A DNA stretch of 64,000 nt from Antitrichia curtipendula (Eukaryota; Streptophyta; Bryopsida; Hypnales; Leucodontaceae): positions 22,444,001-22,508,000 of the forward strand of contig OX579639.1 of the NCBI GenBank assembly GCA_951230915.1, written 5' to 3'. Below the pieces are notes generated by a model. The model made no database searches, was not told the DNA's origin, and worked only from the letters and a program-made list of their open reading frames with translations. How positions within the stretch are numbered: position 1 is the stretch's first letter; each line of letters opens with the position of its first letter. Shown piece after piece: positions 1-12,359 of this stretch. A program made the translations under genes and the position numbers.

Positions 1-291
1 TCCAAAGAGTTACCACCATTTTGGACATTTTTTCATACAAATGTGACCATGTGAAGTCCAGCTGCCCGGTTTTTCGCAGGGACAAAAAAAGGGTTTTTGT
101 CACTTCAAATGCTAATTTCTTGCAATCTACACGGTGGAAATTTCTGAAATTTTTTCCACATCTTCTCAAACTAGTTTACTACAAGATCCTACGGTTACAT
201 GTGTCCAAAAATGTTTTTTTCCAAAATTTCGTACTTGTACTAGAAATGGCAGTTTGGGAGCGTTTTTTTTGTGAAAACATAGTCAAAAACC
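1..291. other. AT-rich sequence, no gene seen
   Basis: T- and A-rich sequence with no recognisable protein, repeat or RNA gene. The short open frames here have no protein-like composition. Confidence 0.5.
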
Positions 292-589
292 TTTAGGGGT
301 TAAGCTTAGAGCCAACCTCCATTGGCCATTGCTGGTTAGACCTCCGATTCTGGAGGGTCCGGCCCGCCTTGCACCCTCCGGTCCGCGTAGAGCGGAATTG
401 CAAGCCTGGAGGATCTGGAGGGGCGTCCGGACCTACCACTTCCAACTAAAAAACAAATGCGAGTTACTGGATGTAGTTCCGACTTCCGACTTCCCAGCAA
501 TTGTGTCTGCCTCCGATTTGAGGTCTAGGCCCCCTCCATTGATTGGAGGTCCAGCCAGTAATGGAGGGTGGCTCTTAGCTGCCCTAAAA
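292..589. mobile_element. MITE-like element, about 300 bp
   Basis: Two ends are inverted copies of each other: the motif GCTTAGAGCCAACCTCCATT starts at 304, and its reverse complement with two mismatches ends near 580. Outside this, TTTAGGGG on the left mirrors GCCCTAAAA on the right. The interior is GC-rich, non-coding and itself carries further inverted CCTCCATT/GGAGG fragments. Size and ends fit a non-autonomous DNA element. No clear target-site duplication was identified, so the superfamily is open. Confidence 0.55.
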
Positions 590-629
590 TGAAGTCATGA
601 TGCTGTCTAACAGAACGGGATTTGCGGTG

Positions 630-642
630 TTGTAATTGGCAG
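630..642. repeat. Left copy of 13-bp LINE target-site duplication
   Basis: TTGTAATTGGCAG here is repeated exactly at 7678-7690. It lies directly outside the poly-T tract (poly-A of the minus-strand LINE), as expected for target-primed reverse transcription. Confidence 0.85.
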
Positions 643-834
643 GTTTTTTTTTTTTTGACACAAGTAAAGGTTCCCTTTACTGCAAGAAAATAAAATACAA
701 AGCCCAGCCGAGAACGGCCTGGGAAAAGACACGACAACAACAAAAAGAAAGAGAAAAAAGAAAGAAAAGGAAACAACAACTAAAGCCGCGCTTGCGCAGC
801 AAGGCGGGAACCGCCCGACCGGAGCACTCTGAAC

Positions 835-3800
835 CTAATGGGGTTGAAATACGAAGCCGGCCCTAGAACCAGCAAGTCTCCAACGTGGTGCCTCATCAAC
901 AATCATGGCACAAACTTCATTCTGACCCCAGCGAGTAATGAACTTGCCCCTCGCAACCTGCCACCTTTCCGAATGCTTCGCTTTGAGGTTGCAAACCACG
1001 GCCCATTCCGAACGACCGTAATCCACGAGACCAAGCCAAATCCGTTGTAGCAGTTTAACCGGGTGCCATTTGATATCGTTAAAAACTGCATCATTCCTCT
1101 CAATCCATAAGGACCACATAATGACAGTCTTTAGAGCCGCCCAAAGAAATCTCACCCCATCAAACTTACGTGGAATTCGGTCAGAAAAAATTCCTTTTTT
1201 CCAAGTAAGCGGCCTCCAAGGTCCTTGAGCGTCTCTATGACTAACAAAGACATTCATGATGTGAATACCCCACTGCCAGGCACGTTGTGCGGAAGGACAT
1301 TCCCAGAAGCGGTGAAGAACAGATTCATGAGTCTGACGTGGGCAAACCGGACAACCCGTAGCAATACCTTGGTTAATGCAACCTCTCCATTCATTAACTA
1401 CCACGGCACGATGCCATACTAACCAGAGTAAACCTGCTTCTTTAGGTGTGCGGAGTTTGGTCCAAACCGTAGTCCATCGAAGACGTTGTGAGATAGGTAA
1501 GATACCTTGCCATTTGCGTTCCACCACATTTGGTACAACGTGGTCTGACCTTAACAGGTCACGGCCCAGCCTAGAACTGTATTCCAGAAACGGGATAAGG
1601 CCTCGATTTCCATCCCAAGCCAATCTTTTGGGATCCCACTTCAAATGATCAATCCTCCCATAATACAGTAGGGATTCCAACTTTCTCTGGCCTTGAGCCA
1701 CTCCAACAACTCGTACTCTATAAAAGATTCCCGTGCTAATGAATGAAAGGCTATGGGCAACCAACTGTGTGTCTTGAGGATGCCACCCCACCAAAGTTCC
1801 AGATGCTTCCTTTACTTCCATCAGTCACTCAGTTCAAGCCAATTCCCATTGCCTAATAGATCCTCTAATTAAAATATCAGCACTAGGGCGAACTTGTAAC
1901 ACGAATTGGGGATGCATCTCAACATTGGATTCAAAACATCCTACCCATTCGCCTGCAATTGGTGGAGGCAAAACATCCGTAAGCAGCGATCTCCAAATCC
2001 TGCCAAGTGAGCGGGTAGCAGCATCCCATGCCCCAGACTCCTCGGGTTGAAGACCAAATTGGGTGGAAGCCTCCACACTAGTAAGGAATCTGTTCCCTAT
2101 CTGTGCGTCTCCCACCGTTCGTAAACCCGCTTGATGCAATTCGGATGCACGTACCCTAGCGAAGCCGGGCCCAATTTGAGAGGAAAATTCAGACCACCAA
2201 AAGGACTCAATCATGAGTTCTTCTGGTAGGGCTGGGGGCACCGCAGTAACATGTCGTACCATTTTTCTCCAAGCTTCACAAGCCCTATTCCAGGTCTTGG
2301 ACCCTTGTTTGATTTGAAATTTAAGAACAGTGAAAAATTCCAAACTGGGTGACCACCGCCCACCGCTATACGGTTGAAAGCTTGACAGTTTAAATTTCAA
2401 TAAAGCGTGGAGGTTAGAAGTGTTTGGTTCACATGCTTTGAGTATCCACTTGGACATCAAAGATATGAGTGCATCCACTGGATTGACCAATCCTAGTCCA
2501 CCCCTGTCTTTACTCTGACAACATTGTATCCATGATACATTGGCTCGCGATCTGTGCATAGTCCCAGACCACATAAACATCATCACCACACTCTTACATT
2601 TGTCCACTCCAGCAACTGTGCTTGCCCAATTGGATATAAAGAAGTAAAGAGATGAAAGTAACACATGATTCACAATGATGACTCTCCCAGTAGAATTAAT
2701 CTTGGCAGTGCACCAAAATGCTAGCTTCTTGTGAATCTTATCCACTAAGAAGGAATCCACCTCCCCTGAACTTAGGGATAGTCCGAATATCGAACCTAAT
2801 AGTTTACATACATCTCCATCAACAGCCCATCTTAATCGTAACTGATCCGTCCAGGGGGGCACCCTTGTGTACCTGGAGAACGCCAATAACCGCAGGATTT
2901 GTCACAATTGAGGATCAACCCAGAAGCTAAACAAAAGGTGTTCAAGGCATCTATCATCACTAGCACAGGGCCTTCCTCATCTAATAATGTGAGAGAAGTA
3001 TCATCCGCATATTGAGCCATGACTTGCTAACGATCCTCCACAAATAACGTAATCCCCTTAATCACACCATGTGAGACACCTCCTTTGACCATGGAATTTA
3101 AAACTTCCGTGACAATGAGAAACAAATAGGAAGCAAGAGGACAACCTTGGCGTACCCCCCTTTGAATGGGACGGCCCGTGACTGAACTCCGTTAAGTTTT
3201 ACCACCGCCTCTGCGTCCTGAAACAAAAGCATAGTCATGGCCACAAATTTCGTAGGGAAACCCATTGCGAGCATGGCTCTAGAAAGGAAACCTTGATCCA
3301 CCATGTCATACGCTTTGCTAAAGTCTAGCTTTAGAAATAGGAGTGGCTGTTTTGAATGAGTTGCCCAGTCCAGTGTCTCATGGGTAAGTAAAATATTATC
3401 TAGAATAAATCGCCTTGGTAAGAACGCGGATTGGTCCGGTGATATAATCTCCATCAACACCGGCTGGAGGCACATCTGTAGAGCTTTGGCGTATATTTTG
3501 TAAGCCACATTTAAGAGAGTGATGGGTCTCTACTTGGTTAGTTTACTTCTCTCTCCCCCTTTGTGCAAGAGTGCAATAACACCATGCGTGATACCAGGAG
3601 GCATAGAATCTTCTTGAATTGCTTTGGTAATCATCTTTAATGATATCCCAAAAGCACTTAAAGAAACCAGTAATCACCCCATCTGGCCCTGGAGCTTTTC
3701 CAGGGTCCATTTTTTTTAGGGCGCCTTCCAGCTTAGCAAGACAAATGGGAGCCATAAGAGAAGTCTTCATTGACTAAGATAATCGATTAGACACACTACG

Positions 3801-5135
3801 AAAGCACATTCCCTCAGCAGCAATACGTTCTGGTGACTGGGGAGTGGCCGTATAGAGCTTGGAATAATACTCGATGCAGATACTCTCGATCTCCGCTTGT
3901 CCGGATAGAATGCGTCCATTAGAGTCCTCAAGCTCAGAAATGTTGGCACCGTTACCTCTATCCTTGTGAGCCTGGAAGAACTCTTTTGAGCAAGCGTCTC
4001 CTACACGCTTCCATCGAATCCTATTACGTACTTTGAGTCCTTCGATATGTTGCTTTTCAACTACTCCTAGTTGCTCCCCAATATCGCTGAGGCGCCTTTG
4101 GTTCAATAAATTCCCAGGTTCTGCTTGTAAAACCTCCATTGCCTCCATTAACTGCACCCTTAAGTGGGCTTCAATCTCACGCTGGGTCTTTGCTTTTCTC
4201 AGACAATATTCTTTATAGAACTTCACCGCCTTTCGAAGTTTTTGAAAGAAACCTCCTGACGCACTAGATGCCCATATGATAGAAATACGATGTCGCATGG
4301 CTGCATCATCTAGATAGCGGGCACTCATTTTATATGCCGACTTTCGAGGAGGTGTTGTCTTAAGTAAAAATTTGCCCCAGACAGGTAAATGGTCAGAATG
4401 GTTACTATCTCCTTTAATAAAGTACTCTGTAGCTGGGTTAGGATTACCTCCAGTAGTTTGGAATGAGTATATTCTATCTAGCCTAGCTAATATCCTCAAA
4501 CCATCACATCTTCGGTTGTCCCAGGTAAATTTAATGGGACTAGTACTTGGGAAACGCTCTTCTAAATTAAGGGACCCTACCAGAATATTAAAAGCTTGTC
4601 GTTCACTATGCGAGATAAGTTTGCCACACATGCTAGATTTATCAGAGGGATGCTCGACAAAATTTCAGTCTCCACATAGTAACCATCTACAGTCCTTAGC
4701 TAAACTTGCCACGAGTTCGGCCCATAACTCTGTTTGCTCACTTGTCGAGGTAGATGCATAAACATTGAGAATCGATACATCTCCCCCCGGAGTACCTGAT
4801 AATCTTATCCATTGAGCTCTACCACACCTGGAAAAATCAGAGGAAGAAACCATACTTTTGATGTTTGGGGACACCCACATACACACTCCACCTTTGCCTG
4901 CCTCCACTTCCCCCACATTGTGACCATAACCAAGAGATGCTTCTCTACAAAAGAACTGGGCTCTTGGCCAGATGGTCTTACCAAAGGCCAATAATCGTTC
5001 ACCTCTGAGCCGGTGTTCTTGGAAACAGAGCACCTCCACACTTGCCTTCAATGTCCAATAATAATTCTTCACCACATCAACCTTCGAAGGGCAATTTACT
5101 CCCTGAAGGTTTTGAGAAAGTATTGTGATCTTCAT
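835..5135 (-). pseudogene. LINE ORF2: endonuclease + reverse transcriptase, broken
   Basis: Starts at ATG 5135 with the APE-type endonuclease (SQNLQGVN, then FQEHRLRG with the catalytic Glu; DSNHSDHLPVW holds the C-terminal SDH motif near 4370). Reverse transcriptase follows: KAPGPDG near 3690, FLKLDFSKAYDMVD near 3330, and the YADD catalytic box (AQYADDTSL) at about 3018-2990. The tail (1821-835) has a CPVC...H...C zinc-finger pattern (zf-RVT type) near 1350-1290. Breaks: TGA at 4665-4667 inside GD(W)N, TAG at 3774-3776, TGA at 1834-1836 and 1825-1827, and frameshifts between 3543 and 2832. The 4665 stop most likely replaced a Trp (TGG to TGA). Non-functional. Confidence 0.85.
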
Positions 5136-5868
5136 AATAGGGGATCGGTAGATGACGGTACCTGCAAGGGATCCCTGATCAATTCTCTCTCAGGCGAGCT
5201 CCTAATATCACTAGAACTGATCTCACCTACTCGTCTTGGGGAATTTTGATCGCTCTGGATAGAAGAAATACGCAGCCTCTTCGAATTTCTATTAAACTCC
5301 ATCCTTCTTGGAATTTGCAGTCCTAACATCCTCCTTGGTTGCGGCGTCAAAAAGCCACCGTTAGCTGCATTCCCATGGGTGGCTCAATACCATTCAATAA
5401 ATTCAGCCTTAAGGTTCTCAGATATTGAATCCAACGACCGTTGAGTAAAGGCTGGGGAACAAGGATACGATAAGTTGGGTTGAAATTGAATTGGTTCCAC
5501 CAGACCAGTGCGAATTCTGATTCTACTCGGACCATCAGGTCGACTGCCGCAGATATTCAAAATGTGGGCTCAACCCGACGACTCTTGGGCGTCACCATTC
5601 AAATCCAATAAAGGCCAAACCTCTAACTGCCTCCTGTATGCACATCCCACTGGTCCCTCAGTACATAACTGCTGATCGTTGCTAATCGCAATCACTCCTC
5701 CCAGGTCTTGCATTTGCTGATCCGTCGGTTCTTGTTGAGGACATACCTCGACCATGACAAGGTCACAGGTAGGGGCCGCTGTAGTCTATACTTCTTCAGC
5801 AAATTCGAGGTTATCTGATATCGACATGTTTGATGTAACTCCCTTCTCATGTGGGATTTGCCTATGTG

Positions 5869-7445
5869 TTAATCCACCACTCTTCGATGGCCTGATATCT
5901 CGGTTGTCAAATGCAAGCCGCTCCTTGCCACCTGCGGTGATCGGAGTGCCCCTTCCCGCAAGTTTATTTCCAGCAGATGTGGTAGCCTGCCTTTCCCTTT
6001 GGCTTTCCGATTGAGATTGGAAGATGGCGGGCAGGGTCCTAAAGAAACTTCGGAGGAGTCTCCACCACGAGCTTGGAAAATCATTGGCACCACTAGCATG
6101 AGCCTGGTCTCTTCTGCGATTGCGGCCCTGACTTGAATTTGAGCCGTTGTCATGAGGTGCTGGGGCCCTCTTGATTTAGGCCCACGGTGGACTTTCTCCC
6201 AGCCATTCCACTCATACTCCGGAGTTTCTCTAGATTGTGCATCGCCCCCACCAGTTTCAGATGCAACAGAGTCCCGACCGTGAGGGGCCACTATTGCATT
6301 TTCAGTACTGGGTTGCTGGGATGGAACTGCCGTCCCTGAGGCCTTCACCGAACCCACTCTGGACTCCCTGCGATGCTTGAGCTGTGATCGGATACTGCTT
6401 GCACGCTGACTAGCGCTGACAGAGCTCGATGTAGTTCTTTTGGTTGGACTCGGTGTAGGTGCTACTGGTGGTGACTCCGGCAACGATTCTCCTGCTGCCG
6501 GTTGCTCATCTTGCGGTGACACTGCTGCCGAAGTACTTGGGCCACCCCGAACTGCTTTCCTGCCCGAAGCGCTCTCGCTAGCTCGATGATATCTCCCGAT
6601 GCAGTCTTTGACTAAATGCTCGGTGGAGAGACAAGCTCTGCACTGAATGGGCAAGTGACAGTAGTCGACCATAATTTTGATCATGCCGCATGTACTCTTA
6701 TTCGCAACCAGGATATGAGTTTGCCACCCCGACCCTGACGCAATGCCGATGCAGAATCACTGGTCTGTGGTAGATTTGTTGCAATTATCCACTCCCAATA
6801 TTATCCCAAGGCCTTTCGCTAAATCAGTAGACGCTGCTAGATATTCCAAGGGTACATCCTTGAGTGTTATCCACGTTGGAACACAGAGACCCGACGGTTT
6901 GTGAGCATTGAAACCGGGTGTCCATGTTTGCAGGATGCAGGTTCCCCATCTCGAATGATGAGGAGTTAGCATCAAAAGTTATTGTGTCACCGTTTGATGT
7001 TTACTTACAATCTAAAAAAACCCACGTCCAAGATCTCTTCCTAGTCCAACCCAGTCACCCAAAGCCACCTGAATACTACAAATCCACAACGCAAGAGCCT
7101 CTTGCGGCGGCTTAGAACCAACAAAGTAGGCCACAATAGCATGTTTCTGCAAATGCTCAGTCTCTTTCCTCACCAGTTCTTGATCAATTTGTACCTCTAG
7201 TGGGTTGTTGTTGAGTAAGAACCCTGTATAGCTCCTCGAGAATCCAGGGGGCAACACTTCGCCCGGGGTCGCCATGGTGGGATGAAACTTGTCGAATCTG
7301 CCCATATTTGCCACCGCCGCCACCAATTTGGGCTCGACTCTTCCTTCATTTCGTACGGCTGCCGCTCTCTCTCTTGAGCTTGCTCAATCACCGATGGTAC
7401 GACCGGTGCGTGCGCCAGCCTAACTGTGTCAACATACGATGCCAT
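5869..7445 (-). pseudogene. LINE ORF1 (CCHC RNA-binding protein), nonsense-mutated
   Basis: ORF1 of plant L1 elements binds the element RNA. A start at 7445 (MASYVDTVRLAHAP) opens a Met-containing segment. After a frame change near 7320, one frame runs to 5869 interrupted by stops at 7012-7014 (TAG), 6979-6981 (TAA) and 6757-6759 (TGA). A CCHC knuckle (C-X2-C-X4-H-X4-C) lies in CRACLSTEHLVKDC near 6640-6600. It is followed by a Ser/Pro/Arg-rich low-complexity region typical of ORF1 C-termini. Each of the three stops is one C-to-T change from Gln or Arg. The protein-like sequence continues through each stop, which identifies them as mutations rather than ends. Confidence 0.75.
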
Positions 7446-7677
7446 GAAAACACTTTCCTAGTTAAACCCTAACCCTAAAATATGTGGCTCCACCTCCTCC
7501 CCACTCCAGCAGCTCTCACGTGAGTGTTACAGAATGCAATGTAAGTCAAAATCTTACAACAGAAGTTGATTAAGCACAATTTAGACCCTAAGCGCCATGG
7601 ACCTTGATCCGCACGCTGCAACGATCGCTCCTCTCCGAGTAGCGGCGCAGGCGCTTCATGGTCGCTCTTTCTTTCTC

Positions 7678-7690
7678 TTGTAATTGGCAG
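7678..7690. repeat. Right copy of 13-bp LINE target-site duplication
   Basis: Exact match to 630-642. Marks the 5' end of the LINE and shows what the pre-insertion site looked like. Confidence 0.85.
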
Positions 7691-8114
7691 TTTGGCACTG
7701 AGGTTTACGGATAAGGGTTTTTCTGGAGGTGGTTGTGCACGTGATACTTCGGGTTTGATTTGTGCGGGAATAATCAAGCTTCTATCTGGAGTTCGTGTTC
7801 GTAGGAGATTTTTGATAATCTGGTTTGGTATGATAACTCTAGAGTTGCATGTAAGGATCGGTGGCATTGCTGATTTTGTTTGAGGATCTGTCTCTGGTAG
7901 GATTCAGTGTGTGAATTTTCTGTCCTTTTTCGAGTGTAGATTCAAAGTTAACAAGTTGTTGCTTTTACTTTAGACATTCCCTATTATTTATGTAATGAGA
8001 TTTGCATTCCTACATACTTTTTGGACCTAATTGTTTTGATTCTCTCTTACTTCTCGTTACTTAATTCTTTGATGCAATTGCGATTTTTTTTAGTATCATG
8101 CCATATTTAACTAC

Positions 8115-8138
8115 TTCTGGACTTTGCAAAGTCCAGAA
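8115..8138. repeat. 24-bp perfect palindrome
   Basis: TTCTGGACTTTG is followed immediately by its exact reverse complement with no loop. Confidence 0.8.
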
Positions 8139-8361
8139 ATAAAGAAGTGCTGAAATCCCATGATGTTTTCCTATGTACCTGGATAACTAGAAGTGTTGAT
8201 ATCCCATGATGTTTTCCTATGTATCTAGATATCTACCGATATATTATTGTTTTGCGTGCAAATATTTTGGAGGCGTTTACAGTATAAGCAGTGCTTCATG
8301 TGCTATAATGTCAAGGAATTCTATGGCAATTGTTCCATCCTTCTTGGTGGTCTTATACGGA

Positions 8362-8385
8362 AGCCGTCTTATAGATAAGACGGCT
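8362..8385. repeat. 9-bp stem, 6-base loop hairpin
   Basis: AGCCGTCTT, ATAGAT, AAGACGGCT. It is a perfect short stem in AT-rich non-coding DNA, with no following T-run. Confidence 0.6.
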
Positions 8386-8814
8386 AAGGCTGGTTCGCGT
8401 TTATCAAGAGATCACATGATGAATAAATGCTTGAAGCAAACAAGCCTCTAACAACCAAGTAGACAAACTATAAGTGTCTTTAATACCTATGTATACTATT
8501 TCAACTAAAATTCCATCACAACTGAGAAAAAAGATGAAGTCTGCACTCCATCGACATTGAGAAGACTATATTCTAATTTCCATGCACATGTAAACGACAT
8601 CTACTGTAATAACAAAGAAAACAGAACCCTATATTCAACTATGGGGCGCGTAGTGATTTAATACCATGAACATACATATTCATCATGATATCATATGCTA
8701 TTTCATGTCACAAACAACATCATTGAAGAAGATTGATGTACATCAGCCTAACCTGCATAGACAACTTTTCCATAGAATTGAAGTTGTCACATCAATTATT
8801 GATTGGACAATGCG

Positions 8815-8830
8815 TCGTGAGATCTCACGA
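8815..8830. repeat. 16-bp perfect copy of the recurring palindrome
   Basis: TCGTGAGATCTCACGA, perfectly self-complementary, lies 31 bp past the 3' end of the DUF7869 pseudogene. It is a clean version of the ATCGTGAG/TCCCACGAT motif found in arrays at 12.8-13.1 and 27.8-28.4 kb. Confidence 0.8.
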
Positions 8831-8860
8831 TGATCGAGAAGGCCTCGATATAGTACTCTA

Positions 8861-11800
8861 TCAAGGATCCACCTCGTTGGACCTGTTAAGATTTGCTAGA
8901 GCTGCCTCCCTACTAATCTTAGGAATCTTCCGTGACTTTGGATCCACTATCTTGGACCAATTAGAATACACTACACAGCTAGCGTCCACCCACGTGGGGG
9001 CAGTGTTCTCAACAACCCATTTACCGTACCAACAATTCCAATATCGCAATTCCAATGTGCTTTCGGAGTTATCTGGTTGCCAATATTGGATCATGAACTT
9101 ACCGTTATTAACATCTCCTTCCACTCTGCATACGGTGGACAATGCTCTTCCTTGCCACACAGCACAAATGGCGGGATCCTCAGGTCTCAAAAGTACCCAT
9201 GAGCCCGGTCGTATATCAAGCCACGGATTGAAGCATTCCTTAGGTGCTTCATTAGCGGGACCACAGTAAGGTTCAAGGATCTCTTCTTCCGGAACCACAT
9301 CCAAGGGATTGACTCTGGACCCATGGCGATGAACTTCATCATGCATGACCCTCTAATCATGCTGAGGCCAAAAGCCTTCCACCAATTCCGGGGGACAATC
9401 GGGTAGAGGTTCCTTCAGCACATCCACCACATGCTTCCAATAATCCACATATGGACCAAATGCTGATGCAAAACCCTCACATTTTGACATTCCGTTTTCC
9501 CAGTACTGAATGTATTTCTCAAGCCCTACCATAATGAAACCTTTGTTCAGTGTAGCTTTCTGCGCCGTAGCTCGAGCTTTCTCTTGATTCCCAGCCAAAA
9601 TGGGAACCTCACTACCCCACAATGGCTTAAATGGAACGGGTTTCGGACACCTAGAAGGGAGCATCAGATGACCATTTCTGTCAATCTTCCAAAGTTGTTG
9701 AGAAGGTTTATGAGATGGCAACCACTGTGAATCAACTGCAGACTTCTTATATTTCATGACAGGAACCCCATCAGTATCCACGTAGAACTTGAAAAGATGC
9801 ATCTCGCCCAATCCAATCAATCTAGCCCCGCCACTACTTTGATAACCTTTCACAAAAGACTTGAAGTCCGCAACCTCTTGTATAAATTCCGGCATGAATG
9901 ACAGTTCCTGGGATTGCATGAAGGCTTTCATAAGGTCCGCAACAACAAAAGTATTCTTACTTTTCAAGGCCTTAGAGAGATGGCTGAAATATGCATCGAT
10001 GTCTTCATGAGTGTGTCCAACTAGAAGGAAACCAACCTGAATTTCCTTAAACACACCTCGTGCAGTGAGCAATGACAAGAATGCCATAAGATACTGGTTC
10101 TTGTTATCTTTTGCAGAGTTGTCTAGCTGAAGGTACAACTTCTCAGGAAGGGGTCCGGACTCAAGACGAGCTGTTGGTTCATTCAAGTTCAAGCTTTCTA
10201 TACACCTAGATTTCCCTCGAAGTAGTGCCTCAAATATAGGATTTGCTGGTGGATAAGGAAAAAGATCACCTGTATCTCGAATCGGTGGACCCTCCAGTCG
10301 ACGAAATAATTTGGCCAAGGAAGAAATTGTAAAGTTCAAGTCCGCTGGCCAGAACGCTGGGGCGTAATGTGCATAAGCACCGTCGCCATGACCATGAGCT
10401 ACCATTCCAGTGACACTCAGGGGAAGCTGCCCCAAACCTGCCGTGGCCTTTGTTGTGACACGCATTCTTGGTAGGGCTGTCTTGGATGTATCCATCTTGT
10501 CATGAATTATACAAAGAATGTCCCGAGGATTTCACTTAGACTCCTCACACCACGACGCATATAATCTACGGCACGAACCCTGGTGATTCAGATGTTCACT
10601 TCGTTGCTTCATAAACTCAACGAACTGGGGGCTCCCCTTGGGAGACTTCAGAAGAAACTGCTGAAGCTGATCGCAAAGAGTGCACTTCGCAAATGAACTA
10701 CCAACATGCTTAATGTAGACATTGTTGAAATGCTCCTTCTTGATTCTACTAACAGTTGATTGGCTCACAGGTGGAAGTCCGTAGTCCGCATTTAACTGCA
10801 AAACCAACACTATGGGTGATGAGGACGGGTCAATCAGGCAGAAGAAGGAATTTATGAATCGCAGTTACACAATAAACAACGTGGGAACCCACGATGAATT
10901 ACCACACCGTGGAACCTCTTCATGAATTACTGCACGGTGGAGGAATGAAAGGTAGTACCTCATTTGCATCAGCTTGGACACGTTTCTAATTATTCCCAGC
11001 AGGAAGATATTTCAAAGTGTCAACTCGACCATTACCCATGCCACGCATTTGATGGGGCATTTGGTCGGCATTCTCATCGATGATGGCCTTCATTGTTCCG
11101 GTCACTTGCACAGTCTGAATCCTTGGACGCTTAACTCCCGTATTTCCATGCGTCTCCGAAACCACGCCGATGATATATTTATCGATATAACTGTGGAATG
11201 TCGATTTTGGAATACCGTGAATTTTGTACCAAGCACATGCACACACTTCTGCTCCTTCTAGTGTGATGAATTTTTGCTTCCGGTCCCCGGCCACACTGTG
11301 TAGTTGACCTCCGACAGCAATCCCATATTCCCGACGATCTTCGAAGGACTTCAAATAAAATTTCTGCCTAACCAACAAAGTCTGTTCCTGTTTGAAAAGT
11401 TGGCAACAACGATTGCCGCAGCACCTCTCCGAGCTGACCTTCCGAATCTCATCCTCTTGAGTTTTCCGATCGTACATTGATTCCTTCAATTCTAGAGAAG
11501 GCTTACGGACTACAAAACGATAGGGCGTTTTCTCTCTTCCACCTAGATATGCTCGAGGATCTTCATGGGCGGGACTGGCGGCAAAATGGTCTGCTGTCTC
11601 TTTCAACGACCAACCATTAGGAAACCAGCAGGCGCTAATTGGCCACCAAACATGCGTCATAATAGTGTCCTTGTTCCCAACAAAAACATCCAAAACGTCA
11701 CGCCGACAAAGCCATCACCAAGGGTTCCATCTTGAAAAAAATCATCTGATTTGTAGCAATTTATACGACCTGCCGACAGAACCAATCCAAGTGAATCCTG

Positions 11801-12300
11801 AAGATGCACCTCCAGCCCAAACCAGACTTCAAGAAGGATAAAAGGCCTTGGATCCATAGTGGGAATATCAGATACTTTCACTACGTCGACGGATCTCCAC
11901 AGCACTGTCCGATCCATAACATCCTTCAATATCAAGAAACCCCTATGGCAGGGATTGACAGGTAGGTTTTGAGCTTCAGGATTCACAAAATGAGGTCGAA
12001 CTAAAACAAAAACCCACGGCACCAAAGGAACGACCACACCTAGCCATTGACCCTGTGGACGAACCTCTACAGCATATCCTTCACCAACTTCACCATATCC
12101 AGGAATAGAGAGTTTGACAAAATCACCGTTGCTGAGAGGAACAGACCCGCCATCGGACTCCTGTGATACAATGCCCATACAAGTTCCACCGCTGAACGGG
12201 ATGATTGCATCTGCCACTGAATTATCACATACTAAATCCATTGTACCGAATAGCTGTATGCCACTACTATACTGTGGGAGTGGAGGATGATTGGTTAACC
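8861..12300 (-). pseudogene. DUF7869-type (RNase H-like, transposase-related) gene, decayed
   Basis: Family seen mainly in mobile-element-like eukaryotic genes; role inferred, not proven. Segments 5' to 3': 12298-11657 (unrecognised N-terminal part), 11693-10980 (Cys-rich CCGNRCCQLF region, then a VCACAWYKIHGI motif), an intron at about 10960-10799 (GTACTACC...TTTTGCAG), then 10798-8861. The last part has a CTLCDQLQQFL region, the first acidic motif LQLDNSAKDNKN (near 10,115), and VGHTHEDIDAYFS (near 10,000), the family signature. A C-terminal SH3/BAH-like domain lies in 9346-8861. Breaks: TAG at 10986-10988, TGA at 10532-10534, TAG at 9353-9355, and a frame change near 11,690. Reading on through each stop preserves family-like sequence. 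Normal end is TGA at 8861. Confidence 0.7.
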
Positions 12301-12359
12301 TGTGAAAAATATCCACAAAAACATAAGTAAGAAAAGAAGCAATCTGGAACCCCAAGCAA

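Larger units (their letters stand above)
643..7677 (-). mobile_element. Full-length L1-type LINE (non-LTR retrotransposon), decayed
   Basis: A 7.0-kb minus-strand element bounded by identical 13-bp duplications. Its 3' end is the poly-T run at 643-656 (poly-A on the sense strand), preceded by a T-rich 3' UTR. Its 5' end lies at 7677, so it is not 5'-truncated. Sense order: 5' UTR, ORF1 with a CCHC knuckle (about 7445-5869), ORF2 with APE endonuclease, reverse transcriptase and a C-terminal zinc-finger region (5135-835). This is the order of plant L1-clade LINEs. Both ORFs carry several in-frame stops and ORF2 carries frameshifts, so this copy cannot move itself. The complete length and perfect duplication suggest moderate age. 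Confidence 0.88.
7691..8730. other. Non-coding stretch with palindromes and a local duplication
   Basis: No convincing gene. It holds a 24-bp perfect palindrome (8115-8138), a near-exact direct repeat of about 24 bp (ATCCCATGATGTTTTCCTAT at about 8156 and 8202), and a hairpin at 8362-8385. The CCCATGAT core in the direct repeat resembles a half of the palindromic motif seen at 8815. Confidence 0.5.

Noticed and set aside
1376..5249. Plus-strand open frames across 1.2-5.2 kb
   Set aside because: Antisense shadows of the LINE ORF2 frames.
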